Source: CAWGOF01 sp963824225
GTDB lineage: Bacteria; Acidobacteriota; Polarisedimenticolia; Polarisedimenticolales; Polarisedimenticolaceae
DNA length: 64,000 bases
Direction of reading: 5' to 3'
Assembly (NCBI GenBank): GCA_963824225.1
Contig: CAWGOF010000002.1
Coordinates: forward strand, 248,001-312,000
The notes below the pieces were generated by a model. That model saw only the letters and a list, made by a program, of their open reading frames with translations, was not told the DNA's origin and did not search any database. Positions 35,210-43,662 of the stretch are shown one piece after another. How positions within the stretch are numbered: the stretch's first letter is position 1; each line of letters begins with the position of its first letter. The translations under genes were made by a program, and so were the position numbers.

Positions 35210-37099
35210 GTGGCCACGATGCTCGTCGACTCGCCGATGCGGTCGGTCAAGCGGCTGCTCGTCGGCGCCCCGATCCCCGACCGTCTGGCCCAGCACGAGC
35301 GGTTCAGCCGTGTGACGGGTCTCGCCGTGCTGTCCTCGGACGCGCTCTCGTCCGTGGCCTATGCCACCGAGGAGATCCTCCGCACGTTGGTGGCCGCAGG
35401 AGCGGCGACGCTGTGGCTGACGACGCCGATCGCCGGCACGATCGCCGTGCTGCTCCTCGTCGTCGTGTTTTCCTACCGGCAGACGATCTACGCCTATCCC
35501 GACGGCGGCGGGGCGTACCGCGTGGCCAAGGAGAACATCGGACTCTACGCAGGCCTGGTCTCGGCGGCCGCGCTGCTGGTGGACTACGTGCTCACCGTCG
35601 CCGTCAGCGTGTCGGCCGGTGTCGCGGCGATCACTTCGGCGTTCCCGTCCTGGCTGCCGCTGCGCGTTTGGCTCGGCCTCGCGTTCGTCGCCATCCTGAC
35701 CGTCGGCAATCTGCGCGGCGTGCGGGAGTCCGGGCGCCTGTTCGCGATCCCGACCTACTTCTTCATCGCCATCACCCTCGCGCTCGTCGGTGCGGGACTG
35801 TGGAAGCTCGCGGTCGGTCCGACCGCCGTCGGTCCCGGGGGCGCCGGGCTGCCAGCAGGCAACGGCACCCAGGCCCTCACGCTGTTCCTGGTCCTGCGCG
35901 CGTTCGCCAACGGGTGCACGGCGATGACCGGGGTCGAAGCGGTGTCGAACGGCGTCTCCGCATTCCGGCCCCCGGAGAGCCGGAACGCGGTCACCGTGCT
36001 GCTGGTCATGGGCGCGCTCAGCGTGACCCTGTTCCTGGGAATCACCGTCCTGGCGCAGGGGTATGCGATCTCGCCGCGGGAGCAGGAGACGGTCGTGTCC
36101 CAGCTCGCGCGAGCGATCTTCGGCAACGAGAGTGCGCTGTACTACCTGGTGCAAGCGGCGACGATGCTGATCCTGGTGTTGGCCGCCAACACCGCGTACT
36201 CAGGTTTCCCGCGGCTGTCGTCGATCGTGGCCCGCGATCGCTACCTGCCCCGGCAGTTCTCCCACCAGGGGGATCGGCTGGTGTTCTCGAACGGGATCCT
36301 GGCGCTGAGCGTCCTGGCTTCCGTGCTGATCGTCGCGTTTGGCGGTGATACGCACCGTCTCATCCCGCTGTACATGATCGGTGTGTTCATCGGGTTCACG
36401 CTCTCGCAGGCCGGGATGGTCGTCAAGTGGAGGCGTGAGCGGGTTTCGGGCTGGCGGCGCAACGCGCTCCTCAACGGCCTCGGGGCGCTGCTGACCACGA
36501 TCGTGCTGCTCGTGGTCGCGATCACGAAGTTCACCGAGGGAGCGTGGATCGTCGTGTTCCTCGTCCCGGTCCTCGTCGTGCTGTTCCTCGCGATCCGACG
36601 GCATTACGACGACCTGACTTCGGTGCTGTCCCTCGACGACTTCGGCGCGCCGCCGCGGATCCACCGGCACCGCGTCCTGATCCCGGTCAGCTCCGTGCAC
36701 CGGGGGACGCTGGCCGCGCTGCACTACGCGCGCTCGCTGTCGACCGACGTGACCGCCGTGCACGTCGCCGGCGACGAGGCGGAGACCGAGACGTTCCGTC
36801 GGGCCTGGGCGACGTGGGGCGACGGGGTCCGGCTCGTCGTCGTCGAGTCTCCGTTTCGAGACCTGCTGCGCCCCCTGTTGCAGTACATCGAGGGCATCGC
36901 CTCGAAGAGGCAGCGCAACGAGACGCTGACGATCGTCGTGCCGCAGGTCGTTCCTCGGAGGTCGTGGCACAACCTCCTGCACTCCCAGACCGCAGGGTTC
37001 CTGCGACTCGCGCTCCTGTTTCGGCCCGGAATCATCATCACGAACGTCCCGTACCAGATCCAGCAGGCCACGATCCGCCACGAGCCGGCCTCGCCCTGA
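35210..37099 (+). CDS. KimA-like potassium symporter (APC superfamily) with C-terminal cytoplasmic domain
   Basis: 629 residues. GTG at 35210 (ATG 35219 is possible). About twelve helices carry the family motifs LSSDALSSVAYATEEIL, FSYRQTIYAYPDGGGAYRVAKENIG and ANGCTAMTGVEAVSNGVSAFRPPESRNA. These match the KimA/YdaO K+/H+ symporters, not general amino-acid permeases. The last 150 residues form a cytoplasmic USP-like domain (HRVLIPVSSVHRGTLAALHYARSLSTDVTAVHVAG), as in KimA, where it binds a regulatory nucleotide in Firmicutes. Whether it does so here is unknown. The KdpD/KdpE-like genes follow closely, which supports a role in potassium supply. Confidence 0.8.
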   Translation: MATMLVDSPMRSVKRLLVGAPIPDRLAQHERFSRVTGLAVLSSDALSSVAYATEEILRTLVAAGAATLWLTTPIAGTIAVLLLVVVFSYRQTIYAYPDGGGAYRVAKENIGLYAGLVSAAALLVDYVLTVAVSVSAGVAAITSAFPSWLPLRVWLGLAFVAILTVGNLRGVRESGRLFAIPTYFFIAITLALVGAGLWKLAVGPTAVGPGGAGLPAGNGTQALTLFLVLRAFANGCTAMTGVEAVSNGVSAFRPPESRNAVTVLLVMGALSVTLFLGITVLAQGYAISPREQETVVSQLARAIFGNESALYYLVQAATMLILVLAANTAYSGFPRLSSIVARDRYLPRQFSHQGDRLVFSNGILALSVLASVLIVAFGGDTHRLIPLYMIGVFIGFTLSQAGMVVKWRRERVSGWRRNALLNGLGALLTTIVLLVVAITKFTEGAWIVVFLVPVLVVLFLAIRRHYDDLTSVLSLDDFGAPPRIHRHRVLIPVSSVHRGTLAALHYARSLSTDVTAVHVAGDEAETETFRRAWATWGDGVRLVVVESPFRDLLRPLLQYIEGIASKRQRNETLTIVVPQVVPRRSWHNLLHSQTAGFLRLALLFRPGIIITNVPYQIQQATIRHEPASP

Positions 37100-37109
37100 G
37101 GCGCGTGGT

Positions 37110-38651
37110 ATGCCCGCCGAATCGCTCGCTGCTAGGATCGGCGGCATGCCGATCGTCGCTTCGAGCGTCAAGGCCTTCGACTGGGTCGGATACGCCTGCG
37201 GGCTCGGCGTAGTCGCGCTGAGCACGGCGGTCGCCCACCTGATGTTTCCGCACTTCGACCTGGCGAACCTGATCATGGTCTACCTACTGGGCGTCGTCGT
37301 CGTGGCCAGCCGGTGGGGCCGTGGGCCGTCGCTTCTGGCCGCGATCGCCAGCGTCGCGGCGTTCGACTTCCTGTTCGTTCCCCCGTACGTCACATTTGCG
37401 GTGTCGAACAAGGAGCATCTCGTGACGTTCGCGGTGATGGGCGTGGTCGCGCTCGTGATCAGCACGCTCACCGTGCGCATCCGCGAGCAGGCCAAGGTCG
37501 CACGGCAGCGCGAGTGGCGGACGAGCGCGCTGTACTCGCTGAGCCGCGAGCTGGCCGGGACGCGCAGCATCGACGGAATGATCTCGGCCGTGCGCCGCCA
37601 CGTCGAGGAGCTGTTCGGCGGCGAGACGGCGATCCTGCTCGCCGACGACGATGGCAAGCTCGTGCTCCGTGGAGGCGGTGCCCGGTTCTTGGCCGACGAC
37701 CCGACGGAAATCGAGGTCGCCCGGCGCGTCCACGAGCGCTCGGAGCCCGCCCACGGGACAGCCCTGTACCTGCCGCTCGTCGGCGGCCGCGGGCCCGTCG
37801 GCGTCCTCGCGGTCGAACTCGTCGGGCCTCTAGGAGCCGAGGCGCGGCAGCTCCTCGAGACGTTCGTCAACCAGACCGCGCTCGCGCTGGAGCGCGCGCT
37901 CCTCGCGCGCGACGCGCATCGGCAGCGGCTCGCCGCCGAGGGCGAGAAGCTCCGCAACACGCTGCTCGCCGCCGTGTCGCACGACCTGCGCACGCCGCTG
38001 GCCTCGATCTCGGGAGCCGCGAGCTCGCTCGTGGCGAGCGCCGAGCGGCTCGATCCAGCGGTCCGGAGCGAGCTGGCGCTGACGATCCACGAGGAAGCGG
38101 AGCGCATGAACCAGCTCGTGGCGAACCTGCTCGAGATGGCGCGGCTCCAGGCACGCGCCCCGACGCTACGCCGCGAGTGGCAGCCGCTCGAGGAGGTCCT
38201 GGGTGCGGCGCTGCATCAGCTCGATCGACACATCGGAGGGCGGGACGTCGTGCTGCACGTCCCGGACGACCTGCCCCTCGTCGAGATCGACGACGTGCTG
38301 ATGGAGCGGGTTCTGGTCAACCTGCTCGAGAACGCGCTGCGCTACAGCGCGACCGGGGCGCCGATCGAGCTCGCCGCGAGCACGACGACCGGCGCGGTGA
38401 CGGTCGAGATCCTGGACCGCGGACCGGGCCTCGCGCCCGGAGAGGAGACGCGGATCTTCGATGAGTTCGTTCGGGGTACGGCGGCCGGGGCGCGCGACGG
38501 CGTGGGACTCGGCCTGGCACTTGCCCGCGCGATCGTCGAGGCCCATGGCGGCAGGATCTGGGCCGAGAACCGCCCCGACGGCGGCACGGCGTTCCGGTTC
38601 ACCGTACCCGTGCAGGGCGTGCCGCCGAACGCAATCGAGACCGCACCGTGA
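37110..38651 (+). CDS. KdpD-like sensor histidine kinase lacking the N-terminal KdpD/USP domains
   Basis: 513 residues. ATG at 37110 (37146 possible). Four membrane helices form a DUF4118 sensor region (GLGVVALSTAVAHLMFPHFDLANLIMVYLLGVVVVAS, DFLFVPPYVTFAVSNKEHLVTFAVMGVVALVISTLTVRI). A GAF domain spans about residues 130-260. The HisKA helix has SHDLRTPLASISGAASSL (His291). The HATPase domain has NLLENALRYS, DRGPGLAPGE and GVGLGLALARAIVEAHGG. This is the C-terminal two-thirds of KdpD. The cytoplasmic Walker/USP half of classical KdpD (about 350 residues) is absent. Its stop overlaps the regulator's GTG, so they form a two-component pair. Confidence 0.87.
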   Translation: MPAESLAARIGGMPIVASSVKAFDWVGYACGLGVVALSTAVAHLMFPHFDLANLIMVYLLGVVVVASRWGRGPSLLAAIASVAAFDFLFVPPYVTFAVSNKEHLVTFAVMGVVALVISTLTVRIREQAKVARQREWRTSALYSLSRELAGTRSIDGMISAVRRHVEELFGGETAILLADDDGKLVLRGGGARFLADDPTEIEVARRVHERSEPAHGTALYLPLVGGRGPVGVLAVELVGPLGAEARQLLETFVNQTALALERALLARDAHRQRLAAEGEKLRNTLLAAVSHDLRTPLASISGAASSLVASAERLDPAVRSELALTIHEEAERMNQLVANLLEMARLQARAPTLRREWQPLEEVLGAALHQLDRHIGGRDVVLHVPDDLPLVEIDDVLMERVLVNLLENALRYSATGAPIELAASTTTGAVTVEILDRGPGLAPGEETRIFDEFVRGTAAGARDGVGLGLALARAIVEAHGGRIWAENRPDGGTAFRFTVPVQGVPPNAIETAP

Positions 38652-39349
38652 GCGCCGCCGCCCCGACCGTGCTTCTCGTCGAGGACGACCCGCAGATCCG
38701 GCGGTTCCTGCGCGTAATCGTCCCGACGCACGGGTTCGTGCTGATCGAGGCCGCAACCGCGGGCGAAGGGTTGACCCATGCGGCCACGCGCTCACCCGAG
38801 GTCGTGCTCCTCGATCTCGGCCTTCCCGATCTCGATGGCTTGCAGTTCATCGAGCGGCTACGGGAATGGTCGGCCACGCCCATCATCGTGCTCTCGGCGC
38901 GGGGGCTCGAGCGGGACAAGGTCGCGGCGCTCGACGCCGGCGCGGACGACTACCTGACGAAGCCGTTCGGCGTCGAGGAGCTGCTCGCGCGCCTGCGCGT
39001 GGTGCTACGGCGCGCGGCGAGCGCGGGGCGAGGTGCGGCGACCTCGCTGTTCACCGCGGGCGAGCTGTCGATCGACCTGGCGGCCCGTGTGGTGCGACGC
39101 GGGGGACGCGAGGTGCACCTGACGCCGACCGAGTTCAAGCTGCTGAGCCTGCTCGTACGCCATGCGGGAAAGGTCGTGACGCACAGGCAGCTGCTGCTCG
39201 AGGTGTGGGGACCGGGCGCCGTCGAGAGCGCGCACTACGTGCGCGTCCAGATGTACGGCCTGCGCCACAAGCTCGAAGAGGTGCCGGCCCGCCCGCGCTA
39301 CCTGATCACCGAGCCCGGCGTCGGATATCGCCTGCGCGACGAGTCCTGA
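38648..39349 (+). CDS. KdpE-like response regulator (OmpR/PhoB family)
   Basis: 233 residues starting at GTG 38648, overlapping the kinase stop by four bases. The receiver domain has the acidic pocket VLLVEDDPQIRRFLRV, phospho-acceptor Asp56 in VVLLDLGLPDLDG, LSARG and the Lys in YLTKPFGVEELLAR. The winged-helix DNA-binding domain has VHLTPTEFKLLSLLVRHAGKVVTHRQLLLEVWG and ends ITEPGVGYRLRDE, close to KdpE. It should control K+ uptake genes. There is no kdpFABC in the window, and the only K+ transporter beside it is the KimA-like gene. Confidence 0.9.
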   Translation: MSAAAPTVLLVEDDPQIRRFLRVIVPTHGFVLIEAATAGEGLTHAATRSPEVVLLDLGLPDLDGLQFIERLREWSATPIIVLSARGLERDKVAALDAGADDYLTKPFGVEELLARLRVVLRRAASAGRGAATSLFTAGELSIDLAARVVRRGGREVHLTPTEFKLLSLLVRHAGKVVTHRQLLLEVWGPGAVESAHYVRVQMYGLRHKLEEVPARPRYLITEPGVGYRLRDES

Positions 39350-39365
39350 GCGCGCCGCGAACCAG

Positions 39366-39409
39366 GGGTCAGGTCTCGGGGTCAGGTCTCGGGACCTGAC
39401 CCCGAGACC
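39366..39409. terminator. 17-bp perfect hairpin between convergent genes; possible REP-like palindrome
   Basis: The arm GGTCTCGGGGTCAGGTC (39372-39388) pairs without mismatch with 39393-39409 around a TCGG loop. The unit GGGGTCAGGTCTCG is also directly repeated (starting near 39365 and 39378). It sits 16 bases after the KdpE-like stop and just before the end of the convergent SRPBCC gene, so it can terminate both transcripts. There is no U-tract. The strong, repeated palindrome also resembles dispersed REP/RAYT-type intergenic elements. Confidence 0.65.
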
Positions 39410-39412
39410 GCG

Positions 39413-39931
39413 CTACGGCTCGGGCTCGACCTTCTCGCCGAACTTCGATCCCAGGCTCTTCAGGTACGTCTCGATCGTTCCGGTGTAGCCGAACACAAAG
39501 TGGGCGAGGAACCGGAAGAACGCGGGGTACACCTCACCGCGCTCCGTGATGCGCAGCGTCGAGCCGCCTGCAGCAGGCGCGAGCTCGTAGGTCCAGGTGC
39601 CGCCGAACGGCAGCTTCGGGTCGTCGATTTTGGCCACCATGCGTCGCGGCGGATCCCAGTCGACGACGACGAAGGGCAGAACGCCCTGGCTCGAGGTCTC
39701 GACCCACGAGGGTTTGCCGTCGACCTCCGGACGGCGTGCGATCGACTTCAGCTCCTTGCGCCAGCCGGGCATCTCCTCGATCGCGACGATGGCCGCCCAT
39801 ACCGCCGCGGGCGGTTGCCGATAGCGGGCGGCGCGCGTGGCCACGTGCTCCTTCGGTAGCCACGCCCCGACGATCCACATCCCGAGGACCAGGATCGCGA
39901 GGATCCCGATCGAGATCAGCGTCCATTTCAT
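39413..39931 (-). CDS. SRPBCC-family (START/polyketide cyclase-like) protein with membrane anchor
   Basis: 172 residues. An N-terminal helix (LISIGILAILVLGMWIVGAWL) anchors or exports the protein. The rest follows the SRPBCC helix-grip pattern: AARYRQPPAAVWAAIVAIEEMPGWRKELKSIARRP, VVVDWDPPRRMVAKIDDPKLPFGGTWTYELAPAAGGSTLRITERGEV, and a long C-terminal helix (GTIETYLKSLGSKF). Such domains bind hydrophobic ligands. The ligand and role are unknown. Its start lies five bases downstream of the stop of the MoaD-like gene, so it is the last gene of that operon. Confidence 0.78.
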   Translation of the reverse strand: MKWTLISIGILAILVLGMWIVGAWLPKEHVATRAARYRQPPAAVWAAIVAIEEMPGWRKELKSIARRPEVDGKPSWVETSSQGVLPFVVVDWDPPRRMVAKIDDPKLPFGGTWTYELAPAAGGSTLRITERGEVYPAFFRFLAHFVFGYTGTIETYLKSLGSKFGEKVEPEP

Positions 39932-39936
39932 GGGGG

Positions 39937-40233
39937 TCAGCCTCCGGCGATCGCTCCGACGACCAGGAACGGCTCGGTGCCCTGCACGACCGCATCGGGG
40001 AGCGGCGTGTCGGGAGGCTCGTGCGACAGGTCTTCCGCGCAGGCGAAGAACCGGATGAACGGCCGGCGTTTGTGTGTGACGTGGTCACGGATCGCGCCGC
40101 GCAGCACGGGATGGTGCGCCTCGAGCGCGTCGAGAACGGCGCCCAGGGTCACGTCCCCCTCGACGGGGAGCTCGACCTCGCCGTCGACGCGCGCGAGCGT
40201 CCGCAGGTGCGCCGGCAGCACGACGCGGATCAT
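39937..40233 (-). CDS. MoaD/ThiS-family ubiquitin-like sulfur-carrier protein
   Basis: 98 residues. The ATG at 40233 overlaps the stop of the BNR gene (ATGA). The β-grasp pattern is [49 protein letters not shown]. The protein ends [11 protein letters not shown]-terminal Gly-Gly is required for adenylation and thiocarboxylate formation in MoaD and ThiS, so this copy looks functional as a carrier. No MoeB/ThiF activating enzyme, MoaE or ThiG is nearby, so it is not part of a cofactor operon here. Its fixed partner appears to be the BNR protein. Confidence 0.82.
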   Translation of the reverse strand: MIRVVLPAHLRTLARVDGEVELPVEGDVTLGAVLDALEAHHPVLRGAIRDHVTHKRRPFIRFFACAEDLSHEPPDTPLPDAVVQGTEPFLVVGAIAGG

Positions 40234-41345
40234 CGGAGCGTCTGGACCTCGACCGACAGCACCGCCGGCAGGTCGCGCACGATCGGAGCCCAGGTGTCGC
40301 CGGCATCGGCCGACGCGTAGACCTGCCCGCCCGTCGTGCCGAAGTACACGCCGCACGAGTCGAGCGAGTCGATCGCCATCGCGTCGCGCAGCACGTTGAC
40401 GTAGCAGTCGCGCTGCGGCAGACCTCGGGTCAGAGGCTCCCACTCGTTCCCACCCGTTCGGCTGCGATACACGCGCAGCTTGCCGTCGGGTGGAAAGTGC
40501 TCGGAGTCGCTCTTGATCGGTACGACGTAGATCGTCTCCGGCTCGTGCGCGTGGACCTCGATCGGAAAGCCGAAGTCGGTCGGCAGATTTCCGCTGACCT
40601 CGTGCCACGACTCGCCCGCGTCGTCGCTGCGCAGCACGTCCCAGTGCTTCTGCATGAACAGCACGCTCGGTCGCGACGGGTGCATGGCGATGCGATGGAC
40701 GCAGTGTCCGACCTCGGCCACCGGATCCGGGATGTACTCGGACCTGAGGCCGCGATTGATCGGGCGCCAGGTCTCTCCCGCGTCGTCCGAGCGGAACGCG
40801 CCCGCGGCCGAGATGGCGATGAACATCCGGCCCACCGTGCTCGGATCGAGCAGGATCGTGTGCAGGCACATCCCGCCAGCACCGGGCATCCAGCTCGCGC
40901 CCGACCCGTGCCCCCGCAGCCCGGCCAGCTCGTGCCACGTCTTGCCGCCGTCCTCGGTCTTGAACAGCGCGGCGTCCTCGACGCCGGCGTAGACCGTGTC
41001 CGGATCGGTGCGCGACGGCTCGAAGTGCCAGACGCGCTTGAACTCCCAGGGGTGCGGCGTTCCGTCGTACCACTGATGCGTCCCGGGAACGCCCTCGTAC
41101 GTGAACTCGTGCCCCACCGGCTCCCAGGTCTTGCCACCGTCGTCCGAGCGCTGGACCTGTTGCCCGAACCAGCCGCTCGACTGCGACGCGTAGAGCCGAT
41201 CCGGATCGGCCGGTGAGCCCTTGACGTGGTAGATCTCCCACCCCGCGAAGTGGGGACCCTGCACGTCCCAGCGCTCGCGCTTGGCGTCCGACGTCAGGAC
41301 GAACGCGCCCTTGCGCGTGCCCACGAGAACTCGCACCCCGCTCAT
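40230..41345 (-). CDS. BNR-repeat (sialidase/VPS10-like) β-propeller protein, cytoplasmic
   Basis: 371 residues starting at ATG 41345 ([20 protein letters not shown]) with no signal peptide. At least four Asp-box repeats are visible: [48 protein letters not shown] and a last [11 protein letters not shown]. These mark a six- or seven-blade sialidase-type propeller. True sialidase catalytic residues (Arg triad, RIP motif) are not evident, so enzymatic sialidase activity is doubtful despite the usual annotation. Its stop overlaps the MoaD-like start. This gene pair recurs in many bacteria from my recollection, and its role is not known. Confidence 0.8.
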   Translation of the reverse strand: MSGVRVLVGTRKGAFVLTSDAKRERWDVQGPHFAGWEIYHVKGSPADPDRLYASQSSGWFGQQVQRSDDGGKTWEPVGHEFTYEGVPGTHQWYDGTPHPWEFKRVWHFEPSRTDPDTVYAGVEDAALFKTEDGGKTWHELAGLRGHGSGASWMPGAGGMCLHTILLDPSTVGRMFIAISAAGAFRSDDAGETWRPINRGLRSEYIPDPVAEVGHCVHRIAMHPSRPSVLFMQKHWDVLRSDDAGESWHEVSGNLPTDFGFPIEVHAHEPETIYVVPIKSDSEHFPPDGKLRVYRSRTGGNEWEPLTRGLPQRDCYVNVLRDAMAIDSLDSCGVYFGTTGGQVYASADAGDTWAPIVRDLPAVLSVEVQTLR

Positions 41346-41470
41346 TCGACCTCCTCCGGGTCCGAAATGGATGGGCACAGCATACGCCACGGTCCCGGGA
41401 CCGTCGGCCCTTCCCCCGCGGCCCGCACTTGGCTACCATCGACGTTCCACGCCGATCGGAGGGCTCGAAG

Positions 41471-41761
41471 ATGGGCACGTACATCGCGCTCCTCGACTTC
41501 ACGGATCAGGGGATCCGCAACATCAAGGATTCGCCGCACCGGGCGGACCAGTTCAACGCTCTCGCCGAGCGAGCGGGAGCGAAGGTCGTCGGGCAGTACT
41601 GGACGATCGGCAGCCACGACGGCGTGCTGATCGTCGACGCCCCGACCGACGAGATCGCCGCATCGATCCTCCTGGCGCTCGCCGCCGGGGGGAACGTGCG
41701 GACGACGACGCTGCGGGCGTTCGAATGGGCCGATGCCCAGGAGCTGATCAAGGCGCGCTGA
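41471..41761 (+). CDS. GYD domain protein
   Basis: 96 residues. The ATG at 41471 follows GGAGGG. The sequence ([83 protein letters not shown]) matches the GYD family, a dimeric ferredoxin-like α/β-barrel fold of unknown function. GYD itself appears as SHDGV, a variant. It is divergent from the BNR/MoaD operon, with the 125-bp gap (41346-41470) showing no clear promoter, and it converges with tonB. Small size and no signal point to a cytoplasmic protein. Confidence 0.82.
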   Translation: MGTYIALLDFTDQGIRNIKDSPHRADQFNALAERAGAKVVGQYWTIGSHDGVLIVDAPTDEIAASILLALAAGGNVRTTTLRAFEWADAQELIKAR

Positions 41762-41776
41762 GGGCCGTCCCGACGC

Positions 41777-42520
41777 TCAGTTCACCCGGAACTCCACCAT
41801 CACGGTGAAGTACACGGCCACCGGCCGGCCGTTCTGCGTCGCCGGCCTGTAGCGCCACTGCTTGACCGCCCCGATCGCCGCCTCCTCGAAGCCCAGATTC
41901 GGCCGGTTGCAGCGCAGGACCTGGATCTCGCCGACCGAGCCGTCGGGCTGGATCACGGCCTGCAGGATCACACGCCCGGACGTACGTGCGAGCCGCGCCA
42001 TCTCGGGGTAGTCGGGCTGGACCTTCGTTTCGAGCTCGGGCTGCGTCACACCATGGATCCCCGGGATGAGCGGCCCGTCGCCCGTTCCCCCGAAGACGCC
42101 GCCGTCCGAGCCATTCGAATCTCCGCCGCCCTCGCGATCCCCCGACCCGCTGCCCGTCCCCGCCGGATCGCCGATCGAATCCGCAGGAGGTCCCGCGTCG
42201 ATGAGGCCCTCGATCACGACGTCCGGGACGTCCTGCGGTTGGAGCGGCTCCTGCGGGATCTCGAGTTGCGGTTGCTCGGACGATTGCGGTCGAGCGGCGA
42301 GAGCCGCGGCGCCCGCCGGCGGAGGCGGGGGCTCGGTCGGAGGCTGCCTCGGTTGGATGAAGACCGTAGGAAAGCCTGGCTCCTCGATCTCGCGGATCGC
42401 CAGCAACGACGCAGCCAAACCCGCGGCCAACAGCGCGACGTGGAGCAGCACCGCGATCGGCACGGACGGCGACCGCACGGCGATCCCCGCGCGTCGGCTC
42501 TCGAGCATCTGATCGAACAT
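41777..42520 (-). CDS. tonB: TonB family energy transducer
   Basis: 247 residues. An N-terminal membrane helix (SPSVPIAVLLHVALLAAGLAASLLAI) is followed by a proline-rich periplasmic spacer (PRQPPTEPPPPPAG, QPQLEIPQEPLQPQDVPDVV), a Gly/Asp-rich stretch (GTGSGSGDREGGGDSNGSDGGVFGG), and the C-terminal TonB domain. That domain reads ETKVQPDYPEMARLARTSGRVILQAVIQPDGSVGEIQVLRCNRPNLGFEEAAIGAVKQWRYRPA. It links the inner-membrane ExbBD motor to outer-membrane receptors such as the one at 26955-29480. No exbB/exbD is next to it, so the motor is encoded elsewhere. Confidence 0.9.
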   Translation of the reverse strand: MFDQMLESRRAGIAVRSPSVPIAVLLHVALLAAGLAASLLAIREIEEPGFPTVFIQPRQPPTEPPPPPAGAAALAARPQSSEQPQLEIPQEPLQPQDVPDVVIEGLIDAGPPADSIGDPAGTGSGSGDREGGGDSNGSDGGVFGGTGDGPLIPGIHGVTQPELETKVQPDYPEMARLARTSGRVILQAVIQPDGSVGEIQVLRCNRPNLGFEEAAIGAVKQWRYRPATQNGRPVAVYFTVMVEFRVN

Positions 42521-42657
42521 CGGATCCCTCGGCTGCCCCCGGGGAAGTGGACCTCCTGGCTCAATGTGTGGGCCGGGAACCGGGCGGGCGCCGCAGCGCA
42601 GCGCAGTCCCCGCGGTAGGCGCGCAGCACGCTATCCTTTGTGCCCGCGGAGGCGAAG

Positions 42658-43662
42658 ATGAACCGACTCGCGATCCTGGTGGCCTTGCTACTGCCGCTCG
42701 TCCCCCCGGCCGACGCGGCCGAGACGCTCACGCGGCGTCCGGTCGCCACGTACTCGATCGTCGCGCGCGACCCGGCGACGGGCGAGCTCGGCGTCGCCGT
42801 GCAGAGCCACTGGTTCGCCGTGGGCTCGGTCGTTCCGTGGGCCGAAGCGGGGGTCGGGGCCGTGGCGACGCAGTCGTTCGTCGAGCCGTCCTACGGGCCG
42901 CTCGGGCTCGACGCGATGCGCAAGGGTGTGTCGGCCGAGACGGCGCTGCACGAGCTCGTGGCCCGCGACCCCCATCCCGAGGTCCGGCAGGTCGCGTTCG
43001 TCGACGCTGAGGGACGAGCGGCGGCTCACACCGGGAGCGCGTGCATCCCCGCCGCGGGCCACCACGTGGGGATGGGCTTCACCACCGAGGCGAACCTGAT
43101 GCTGTCGAACGAGGTCCCGGCCGCGATGGCCAAGGCGTTCGAGCGCGCGCAGGGTGCGCTCGCCGAGCGGCTCCTCGCGGCGCTCGACGCGGCGCAGGCG
43201 GTCGGCGGGGACATCCGGGGCAAGCAGTCGGCGGCCGTCGTCGTCGTGCGCGCGAAGCGCTCGGACAAGCCGTGGACCGACCGGCTGATCGACCTGCGCG
43301 TCGACGACTCGGACCATCCGCTCGACGAGCTGCGCCGGATCCTCGGGCTCGCGCGGGCATACGACAGGATGAACCGTGGAGACGAGGCGGTGGCAGATGG
43401 CCGGATGGACGACGCGCTGCGCGAATACTCGGCGGCCGAGGCCATGGTGCCGAGCAACGACGAGTTCGTGTTCTGGCACGCGGTGACGCTCGTGACGAAC
43501 GGTCGGACCGACGACTCGCTGCCGCTCTTCGCCCGGGCGTTCCGGATGAACCCGGCATGGATGCTGCTCGTCCCGCGCCTGCCGGCGGTGGGCCAGCTGC
43601 CGAAGACCGACGGGCTCGTCGAGACGATCCTGCGCGTCGCGCCGCGCTCGGAAGCGCCATGA
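42658..43662 (+). CDS. DUF1028 (Ntn-hydrolase-like) exported protein with TPR-like C-terminus
   Basis: 334 residues. The ATG at 42658 follows GGAGG. The signal is NRLAILVALLLPLVPPADAAE. The DUF1028 core starts TYSIVARDPATGELGVAVQSHWFAVGSVVPWAEAGVGAVATQSFVEPSYGPLGLDAMRKG and includes GRAAAHTGSACIPAAGHHVGMGF. The fold is related to Ntn hydrolases and the activity is unproven. The last 100 residues are helical (MNRGDEAVADGRMDDALREYSAAEAMVPSNDEFVFWHAVTLV) and look like TPRs. The stop overlaps the ATG of the M16 peptidase by four bases. Co-expression suggests a shared periplasmic peptide- or amide-processing task. Confidence 0.82.
   Translation: MNRLAILVALLLPLVPPADAAETLTRRPVATYSIVARDPATGELGVAVQSHWFAVGSVVPWAEAGVGAVATQSFVEPSYGPLGLDAMRKGVSAETALHELVARDPHPEVRQVAFVDAEGRAAAHTGSACIPAAGHHVGMGFTTEANLMLSNEVPAAMAKAFERAQGALAERLLAALDAAQAVGGDIRGKQSAAVVVVRAKRSDKPWTDRLIDLRVDDSDHPLDELRRILGLARAYDRMNRGDEAVADGRMDDALREYSAAEAMVPSNDEFVFWHAVTLVTNGRTDDSLPLFARAFRMNPAWMLLVPRLPAVGQLPKTDGLVETILRVAPRSEAP

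Noticed and set aside
40230..41345. Calling the BNR protein a sialidase
   Set aside because: Asp-boxes only show the propeller fold; the catalytic Arg triad and RIP motif were not found, and no signal peptide is present.
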